From contig CAYYQD010000035.1 of the NCBI GenBank assembly GCA_964473735.1, forward strand, positions 1-15,422: a stretch of DNA of 15,422 bases, given 5' to 3'. A program made the translations under genes and the position numbers. Numbering within the stretch: the first letter of the stretch is position 1; each line of letters begins with the position of its first letter. The notes below the pieces were generated by a model. It had not been told where the DNA came from and searched no databases. It saw only the letters and a list, made by a program, of their open reading frames with translations. Shown here piece after piece: positions 14,716 to 15,422 of the stretch. The DNA is from JAADCS01 sp964473735 (lineage in GTDB: Bacteria > Hydrothermota > Hydrothermia > LBFQ01).

Positions 14716-15393
14716 GTGGAAGAGGTCCTGACCTTCCGCGACGTAGTAAAGCGTTTTCGTGATAGGGAAGTTTTAAGGGGTGTTAGTTTTACTCTCGGTA
14801 AAGGGTCCTTTGTGGTGGTTTATGGTGAGGTGGGGGTCGGGAAGAGTACTCTGATAAACTTAGCCCACTTTCAGGAGTTCCCCGACGGGGGGGAGGTCGT
14901 CCTGTTGGGTATCCCGCACAGCGAGGCCCGAAAGAGCGCCGGTGTCCTTCAGAACGCCCGACGTAAGGTAGGTGTGATAAAGCAGATCCCCGTTCACCTT
15001 GAAGATATGACGTGCTACGATAACATATACTACGTCCTTGAACACCTGGGATACAACAGGAAGGTGGCAAAGGAAAGAACCCTACGGGCCCTTGAGAGGG
15101 TGGGCTTAGCTGACCGCATGGGGGCCTATCCTCCGGAGCTGTCCGCGGGTCAAAGGCAGAAGTTAGCCATAGCCCGAACGATAGCGAAGGAGCCAGTGAT
15201 ACTTCTCGCGGACGACCCCACCCTCGGTCTGGATGACCGCTCCTCCTACGAGATAGAGCACCTGTTTATGGAGATAAACGACTCCGGCACCACCGTCCTA
15301 TGGACGTCCAACAGGATCCCATCCGTAATAAAGGACAGAGAGGGCGTTGAGATCTACCGTCTGATGGACGGCACCCTCCATAGGGTCTCCTGA
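14716..15393 (+). CDS. FtsE/LolD-like ABC transporter ATP-binding protein, altered active site
   Basis: 225 residues, the size of FtsE/LolD/MacB-type ATPases. Walker A is GEVGVGKST (37-45), the Q-loop has Q90 (VIKQIPVHLEDMTCYDNI, the FtsE layout), the signature is LSAGQRQK (142-149), Walker B is VILLADD (161-167) and the D-loop is GLDD (171-174). Two key residues differ from consensus: D167 in place of the catalytic Glu, and N199 (WTSNR) in place of the switch His. Hydrolysis may therefore be slow or unusually regulated, as when such subunits act as conformational switches for a periplasmic enzyme. The GTG at 14716 follows the PqqD-like stop by 1 nt, with no ribosome binding site and no -10 box next to it, so translation is probably coupled. 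A permease gene (FtsX- or MacB-like) is expected downstream, but the window ends 29 nt later and shows no clear start. Confidence 0.85.
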   Translation: MEEVLTFRDVVKRFRDREVLRGVSFTLGKGSFVVVYGEVGVGKSTLINLAHFQEFPDGGEVVLLGIPHSEARKSAGVLQNARRKVGVIKQIPVHLEDMTCYDNIYYVLEHLGYNRKVAKERTLRALERVGLADRMGAYPPELSAGQRQKLAIARTIAKEPVILLADDPTLGLDDRSSYEIEHLFMEINDSGTTVLWTSNRIPSVIKDREGVEIYRLMDGTLHRVS

Positions 15394-15422
15394 CATCCAG
15401 CGTTCCCTGAAGACCGTATCGT

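Noticed and set aside
15394..15422. Start of a downstream permease (frame reading ...RSLKTVS)
   Set aside because: Only 29 nt remain and no ATG, GTG or TTG begins this frame after the preceding in-frame stop, so a gene cannot be supported.

Overview
This window reads as one scaffold piece (with a 100-N assembly gap at 7130-7229) from an uncultured, probably thermophilic, Gram-negative-type bacterium. Three large secreted proteins end in a C-terminal domain of the Por/T9SS type-A kind, and an LptC-like lipoprotein implies an outer membrane. Coding is dense and Arg/Ile codons are often AGG/AGA and ATA. Together these suggest an FCB-group candidate lineage such as WOR-3/Stahlbacteria or Hydrothermota. 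That placement is inference and no rRNA marker is present.

Layout. 1-484: no convincing gene; several hairpins, a 7-bp long-range pairing and a terminator-like hairpin at 386-405, so possibly the end of an unrecognised structured RNA. 485-2053 (+): secreted beta-propeller protein with calcium-loop repeats and a C-terminal sorting domain. 2046-3256 (-): purE followed by a SAM methyltransferase, overlapping by ATGA; the methyltransferase end also overlaps the propeller gene end by 8 bp. 3325-5663 (+): a Jag/KH protein followed by an OPT-family transporter (TTGA overlap). 5674-7116 (+): aromatic-amino-acid/histidine ammonia-lyase. 7130-7229: gap. 7232-10012 (-): secreted subtilisin-like protease with a C-terminal sorting domain. 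10092-11458 (+): fmt and a small membrane protein (ATGA overlap). 11479-11985 (+): LptC-like lipoprotein. 12012-14450 (+): 812-residue multi-domain secreted protein. 14457-15393 (+): a Tat-signal-like/PqqD-domain small protein, then an FtsE-like ABC ATPase with altered catalytic residues.

The strongest pattern is regulatory. Nine of the thirteen genes have a TANAAT or TATTAT (-10-type) hexamer ending only 6-10 nt before the start codon and no Shine-Dalgarno sequence. The other four either overlap the preceding stop codon (ATGA or TTGA) or follow it after 1 nt. This looks like systematic leaderless transcription plus translational coupling. It also fixes the starts of several genes, shortening the lyase by 9 codons and the protease by 107 codons relative to the longest open frames.

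Functionally, a secreted protease, an OPT (oligopeptide-type) transporter and an amino-acid ammonia-lyase fit a protein- or peptide-scavenging life style, although they are not one operon. The three sorting-domain proteins also share extremely short N-terminal hydrophobic stretches (about 10 residues, no basic n-region). The best candidate for something undescribed is the exported or membrane-anchored PqqD-like protein placed 1 nt before an ABC ATPase whose catalytic Glu and switch His are both replaced.
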